From Ridgeia piscesae (Eukaryota > Annelida > Polychaeta > Sabellida > Siboglinidae): 64,000 nt of DNA. The translations under genes were made by a program, and so were the position numbers. The stretch lies in the NCBI GenBank assembly GCA_025642075.2, contig JAODUO010001324.1, positions 17,501 through 81,500 of the forward strand, read 5' to 3'. The notes below the pieces were generated by a model. That model did not search any database. It saw only the letters and a list, made by a program, of their open reading frames with translations, and was not told where the DNA came from. The first letter of the stretch is position 1; each line of letters opens with the position of its first letter. Below, one piece after another: positions 58,980 to 64,000 of this stretch.

Positions 58980-59480
58980 GTAGGACACATGACGCATCCC
59001 AATTTTCTCAGGGCATTTGACTAAGATGTGAAGTCATCTCCAACTCTTGCATTGACATCTCAAAATATGATTACTTTATCAGTAGGTGGAGTCTTCTGGA
59101 GCGCTTGACCCTGTAGTTCATAACATTCTTCCTTTGATTGATACGAATTCCTCATAGCTAGTGCACAGGCACCGATAATGGTTGTACAGCAGTTTTCCCT
59201 ATTGGTATTCCAAGGGTGATGAGACGTTCGGATATGCCAGTTGGTAGCATAGGTAGTTGTTTATCAAGCTTATTGGCAATCGCAAGTCCTGCTCCAGCTT
59301 CTCTCCTTGGCCCAGGCTATTTCCATATCCTGAAGAAAGTGTAGGTTTTTTCCTGTAGCGAACCTTGTCCTTCGAGAAGAGTTTTTTGGAGGGCAGCTGT
59401 GTCTTTGTTATACCGATGAAGTTCTCGGGCAACTAGCGTTGTTTGCCTTTATGGCCTTTCCATATCGTCCTCACATTTCA
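58980..59480 (-). mobile_element. RTE-like LINE endonuclease fragment
   Basis: The minus strand reads through frameshifts a series typical of RTE-like (CFDP2-type) endonucleases: a TYTFF segment (59,345), REAGAGLAIANKLDKQLPML (about 59,300-59,240) and PTGISERLITLGIPIG (59,235-59,190). It is degenerate and 5'- and 3'-incomplete. Confidence 0.72.
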
Positions 59481-60540
59481 CGTGGCTAATTATAGCTTAT
59501 TCTTCATTTGTTTCGCACCCACCACCAGCCGTGGTGTGCTGATCAGGAGTCCAAGTGAACAAGCTTTGTTTATCCAACCTTTTCTAGGGGCGTCCCCGAA
59601 TTAGGGCAGGCAGTTTATCCCTAGAAAAGGCTGCCTGGTCACCTCGATTGCTGCCTTGTATTGCTGTTATTCTTCAGCAACACACGTCCATCATATCCAA
59701 GGCGACTATGTGTAGAGCTTCAGCTAACAACTTCCAGTTACTCAAACCTGCCATCTCGGCTTTCACCCCATCGCCACAGGACTAGCCCTACATCTTCGCT
59801 TGCGCGCATGTCTTAGGTGCCAAGGCTGTCGCGCATCAGCATCAACACCCTCTGGACCAGGGATACTTTAATCCAATGGAACACTACGTGTGACGACTAG
59901 TAGTCTAGCTGGTTACCCCGCATTGGAGAAATGTTGCCTTCAAACCTCAGTTTTAATGCCACCGTTAGTCAACATAAGTTGACTCATCCGCCAACACTCG
60001 ATACAAGCATTGTTGCTGCCCTACGCTGACTATACACCCATAGTTGGGGATTGGTATCGTGTAGGTCGGGACGTGTCCAGACGTTGGTGGGCCCTGCACA
60101 CATCATCTCTGGGGCTCCAATCTGCTCCGAGATCTCTAGCACATTTGCCTGGGGCTGCAAGGTGCCCGGTATCCGCAGTGTGCTACAAGGAAGTTGTGTT
60201 AGAGTTTAATCTATGGAGAGGCTATGTACCAGCAGGGGAGACTTACGCATTCGGCTCCCTTTTCGCTCCAAGGAGCTATCTGGCGTCTGTAGCTGAAAAC
60301 GATAGTATGAAGCAGAACTATACACTACCCACTACACTTACAGCACTAGACACATAGACCTGTGTTTATACATCACCTAATACACCACCACCAATTTACT
60401 ATTAACTTATCATAACACGTCGCGACGGCAAATAGCACTTCCCAGCAGCAATCGTCTGGTTGTAATACACGACGAGCGGTTACCACCAGTATTGTCGACT
60501 CACAGTCGAGTCTGAATGCGCCAGCCTGCTACTCCCACCT
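59481..60540. other. No gene recognised; G+C-richer stretch
   Basis: Higher in G+C than the rest. It could be the 5' region of the LINE fragment to its left or upstream exon and intron sequence of the fucosyltransferase to its right. A 115-codon open frame at 60,010-60,357 has no recognisable motif. Confidence 0.35.
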
Positions 60541-60634
60541 TTGTTTGCTCTACAAAGCAGCCCAGTCAAGGCGCTGGTTGGGCTTGACCGCGTTTGTGCA
60601 GTGGGGGCTCGGTGCACCTTCGTGCGGGGCCAAA

Positions 60635-61890
60635 ATGGCACCAGTAGCTATTTCTTTACAATCGGTAATGGCGAGATCGCGCTCCTCGTTGATACGAAGA
60701 GAACGTCTTGTTGGCAACGGTTGCGCGCCCGTCATATTCATTTTCTGGTGCTGGTGGTCGTCGGTCTTATGTGCGTGGCCTACTCGGGTGAATGGTTGTT
60801 TGGAGTACCGCCGATACTACGCGACATTTATAATAACCAAACAGTTGCCACAAACAATTCGCGGAGTAGCAAAACGATGCCGGAACGAACAACGCCAAAC
60901 CGGTCGATTACATCAACACCAAATTGGTCGATAACTTCAACACCGAAGCGAAACAGGACGAAGACAACGTCGGTAAATAAAATAACAACAAATACTACTT
61001 CCAGTAAGACCACACCTTCGAGATCAGCCAGTACAGTAACGCTCACAAGACATCAGACATCATCAGGTTCCGGGCACACACAAAAGTGTATATCTCCGGG
61101 AATAGAGGAAGAATCGGCAACCAGATGTTTCAGTATGCCTCTGGGTACGCCATAGCACGAATGAACAATCGTTCGGCCGTCAAACGCAAGACTAATGTTA
61201 ACACGTTGTGGACACTATTCACCAATCTATCATTTCCACGCAGCGGACCATTGCCAAACATGAAGACTATGAAGCCAGCATCATACGCTTCGTACGATCC
61301 GAAGTTCGAGAAACTGCCCGAACCAAACGTTGACCTGTATGGCTATTTTCAGTCGTGGACATTCTTTCAGAAATACGAACGTGACCTGCGAGCACAGTTT
61401 ACATTCAAGGAAACAATCCGCTCCAAAGCGTCGGAATGCTTAGTGCGTATAGCACAGACGTATAAAAATTATTCATCTGATAAAAGTATAACATTTGTCG
61501 GTGTACATGTTCGTCGTGGTAAATTTACCACAATACCGAGTAAATCGTACATTGTCAAGGCGATGAACGCCTTCCGGCGCAACTTTACACGAGTTAATTT
61601 TGTCGTTTGCAGCGACAACTTACGTTAGTGCAAGAAGAATCTGGGACAGCAGAAAAAAATTTCATTCTCAGAAAATAGATCGCCGTGGACTTTGCCATTT
61701 TTAGTTTATGCAACCATACATTGGCGACGGTCGGCACTTTCAGTTGGTGGGTGGGCTGGGTGGCCGGGGTTGTCACTACGTATTACACCCGTTTCGTAGA
61801 TCCATCGACGACTTTATTCACGTCATTAAAATTTGATGATTTTTCCGGCCAAAATGGATACCCATGTCTGACTAACGTTTGCAAAATAGT
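60635..61890 (+). pseudogene. Galactoside alpha-1,2-fucosyltransferase-like (GT11) pseudogene
   Basis: GT11 enzymes are type II Golgi proteins that transfer fucose from GDP-fucose. The remnant has a cytosolic basic tail (possible ATGs 60,635 and 60,668, out of frame with what follows) and an anchor FLVLVVVGLMCVAYSG (60,742). A Ser/Thr/Asn-rich stem with several N-x-T sites spans 60,838-61,075. The catalytic domain has GNRGRIGNQMFQYASGYAIA (61,100), FVGVHVRRG (61,497), NFVVCSDN (61,600) and, further on, FAIFSLCNHTLATVGTFSWW followed by VGWVAG (61,692-61,770). Breaks: frameshift at about 61,080 between stem and domain, TAG at 61,626-61,628 where the family has Trp of a WCK motif, and a frameshift near 61,685. 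The Asp normally after HVRRG is replaced by Lys, with some following residues apparently missing. Confidence 0.9.
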
Positions 61891-62086
61891 GAATACATGT
61901 AAGTACAACACATACAGACGGTTATTATTATTATTATTAAACACAAGCGAGACGACAGAATGTACCTACTTATGTATTATGCTCCATTGTCTGGTTTGCC
62001 TAATATATAACGATTTGTTTTACATAAAACAAAAAATAATTTTTCTCTTAAGCGTTCGTTTCTTCTGATTTGCAAATACCACATGC
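61891..62086. other. 3' flank of the fucosyltransferase remnant
   Basis: A short (ATT)6 run at 61,923-61,940 and AT-rich sequence. No domain. Confidence 0.4.
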
Positions 62087-62219
62087 AAGCACGCATACGC
62101 ACACGCGCGCACCACAACACATGCACCGCACACGCACACACCAAACACGCACACATGCACACACACGCATACGCATACACACAACACAAACACATACCAA
62201 ACACACACACACAACACGC

Positions 62220-62295
<76 letters not shown>
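62087..62295. repeat. Degenerate then pure (CA)n tract
   Basis: CA-rich sequence with CG and CAT interruptions from 62,087, becoming about 37 pure CA repeats at 62,221-62,295. Confidence 0.95.
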
Positions 62296-62297
<2 letters not shown>

Positions 62298-63404
62298 TCG
62301 TGATAATCTGGACATTTATAATGCGTCATTCCAACAACCGCAGTTGATGTTGCCATACAAAATTATGTTACTAGAAACAGGGTGACTTGAGGTTAGACAT
62401 GAAAGCAACACTTGACGCTGTCGTTGATGTCAGATGCTGAGGTAGGAGTTCCACAGCGCTACGACAACTATTTAGGTCAGCAATGTTGGTAATTGGACAC
62501 TCGTGTACCTCGTGCGCATTGATTTTGATCATCCGTCCGCAACGGAATAGTTGTCCCATGTCAGTTTACATATTGCATGAGTATAAAATCTGAGAATCTC
62601 AAATACAGATCGCACTGGTATTGCACAATGTCACATTCGCGCCATTTTGAATTGAACAAATGTAGACCACCACTGAACGTAGCAACACCATCCAAGACTT
62701 ACCGTGGTGTTCTTGGTGGTAAAATGTTCAACATGTGGTGTACTTCTAATCCCTGCGAGACCATCATATTGTAATTGTTGACTTTAACATCTTTACATCA
62801 TCACTGATATGAAAAAAGAATTTTCTATAGAATTATACATCAATAATACATTATTGCCTTCATTGATGATATTTTGGATTTAGGTGTGTTTAGAAACCTA
62901 ACAAATGATGAGTCTAACCTATATAGAACATATTGTGTTAACCTTAAAAAAATTACTTGATTAACATGAAACAATTGGATTTTACGTTTTACTAAATGTG
63001 TCTTCCCTCAGATGTTCTGCTGTCTAAAAGACGACGTCTTTATCTCGAAATTGTTTTACGTCAACCACCATCGTCATTACATAGGTAACGATATACTAAA
63101 CAGTGCCATCTTTGCAATAGCAATTGACAAAAACATTTATTTGACAAACATGATGTCAGCTACTCTGTTTATTACTGTGAAATTACCTAAATAAAATGTT
63201 ATATAAACGGCAGTTCCATCTATGTTTAATTTAGGCATACGTGAAGCACCTCTTTTCTGTAAACACAGTTAATTAAGCTTAATAAACACAATTAATCAAG
63301 TTCTTCCTGTGGTGTATTCTCCGATTATTTTTAAATATATAATTACCCTTTTAGTCTTCGTTCCCAGATCATACGTTAAATCAGGTAAACTTTCAACATC
63401 CGCA
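62296..63404. other. No gene recognised
   Basis: Short frames only. The ACCACC...GGTGGT pair around 62,664-62,720 could form a weak hairpin. Confidence 0.4.
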
Positions 63405-63590
63405 AATCAATTGCCTTTATTCGTTTACTCCAGCTACTCTTGAAGAAGAGGGGCAAATAATTGCGTCTCCTCCAAATAATGCTTGTGATCTAGATCCATT
63501 GCCAACTTTACTGTTAAAAGTATATGTTGACGCTTTACTAGGTACGATACCACTACCATCACCTATCTATCAAGAAATGCATGCAACTGT
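63405..63590 (+). mobile_element. CR1-like LINE fragment
   Basis: Reads through one frame as FTPATLEEEGQIIASPPNN followed by CDLDPLPTLLLKVYVDALL (63,425-63,540), the segment just before the RT fingers in CR1-like ORF2. Short and isolated. Confidence 0.7.
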
Positions 63591-63689
63591 CTACATATTT
63601 TATTTGATACTGTAACATGTGTATTTTGAAGATGTAAGTAAATTTGCGCTAGCCTAAAGACAAGTTGTGCTTCTTAACAGGAATGATTT

Positions 63690-64000
63690 TGCTGCTGCGG
63701 GTGTGATGATCACGCACATTAGTGTGGAAATTACAGAAGTATCTGGCTCTTGTCCATCGCTGGTAAGATTCTTACATGTGTCATCCTCAATCAACTAATC
63801 AGCTCGGTCTCGGAGGAATCCCTATCAGAAGCCTAGTGTGAATTCAGACCTGGCAGCAGCAACGTCGATATGATCTTTTCGGTCAGACAGATCCGACGGA
63901 AATACTCCGAGCAGCATATGGATCTCAATGCAGGCATCACAGACCTGACGAAGGCCTTCGACACTGTCAACATGGAGGCACTCTGGATCACACACGCTTG
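63690..64000 (+). mobile_element. RTE-like LINE reverse transcriptase, cut by window edge
   Basis: Plus strand: a YRSIWLLSIAGKILTCVILN segment (63,730), LISSVSEESLSEA (63,800), CEFRPGSSNVDMIFSVRQIR (63,838) and DLTKAFDTVNMEALW (63,945). This is the RT palm of RTE-like (CFDP2-type) elements. One stop replaces Q in SEAQC, and the first residues are frameshifted. It continues beyond 64,000. Confidence 0.82.

Noticed and set aside
60541..61155. 204-codon frame as an independent intact gene
   Set aside because: Its first half is the anchor and stem of the GT11 fucosyltransferase; the last 20 codons are out-of-frame sequence after the frameshift, and there is no ATG before the anchor in this frame.

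Overview
This is animal nuclear DNA, AT-rich and almost entirely repetitive, with no gene I can show to be intact. The kingdom call rests on Golgi-type glycosyltransferase remnants with introns (families GT31 and GT11), several clades of animal LINEs (CR1-like, L2-like, RTE-like), and more than twenty long (AT)n, (CA)n or compound microsatellites. A lophotrochozoan such as a mollusc fits best, but that is inference. There is no operon, bacterial gene, CRISPR array, rRNA or tRNA.

Layout. 1-6.25 kb is a block of five adjacent minisatellites (units of 36-38, 22, 30 and two related 29 bp). 6.3-13.3 kb holds three decayed LINEs, a 51-bp-arm palindrome with an (AT)n core, and a second 22-bp minisatellite with a 44-bp higher-order repeat. 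13.7-24 kb is microsatellite-rich and holds LINE ORF1, endonuclease and 3'-end fragments. At 24.3 kb lies the best candidate for a real exon: a transmembrane segment, then four 11-residue repeats, between a good splice acceptor and donor. 25.6-29.8 kb carries fold-back elements and G-rich repeat modules. 29.9-32.1 kb is a tandemly duplicated LINE 3' end. 32.2-34.5 kb has old tandem repeats and recurring hairpins.

35.0-35.9 kb is a beta-1,3-galactosyltransferase (GT31) pseudogene that has lost its DDD motif. 36.7-40.7 kb is a nearly full-length CR1-like LINE on the minus strand, in which ORF1 (an SGNH hydrolase) and ORF2 share one frame and are separated by a single TAG. 41.3-45.6 kb is duplicated at 53.85-58.98 kb, with one part inverted; the copies show where microsatellites, a minisatellite and two LINE pieces arose. 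Between them lie three more LINE remnants, a broken protein-primed DNA polymerase B gene (49.1-49.9 kb) and a second copy of the CR1 3' end. 60.6-61.9 kb is an alpha-1,2-fucosyltransferase (GT11) pseudogene. The window ends inside an RTE-like reverse transcriptase.

The genes do not form a pathway. The recurrent theme is decay of secretory-pathway glycosyltransferase genes amid LINE turnover and AT-repeat-associated rearrangement. All similarity calls were made by eye from translated motifs; none was checked against a database.
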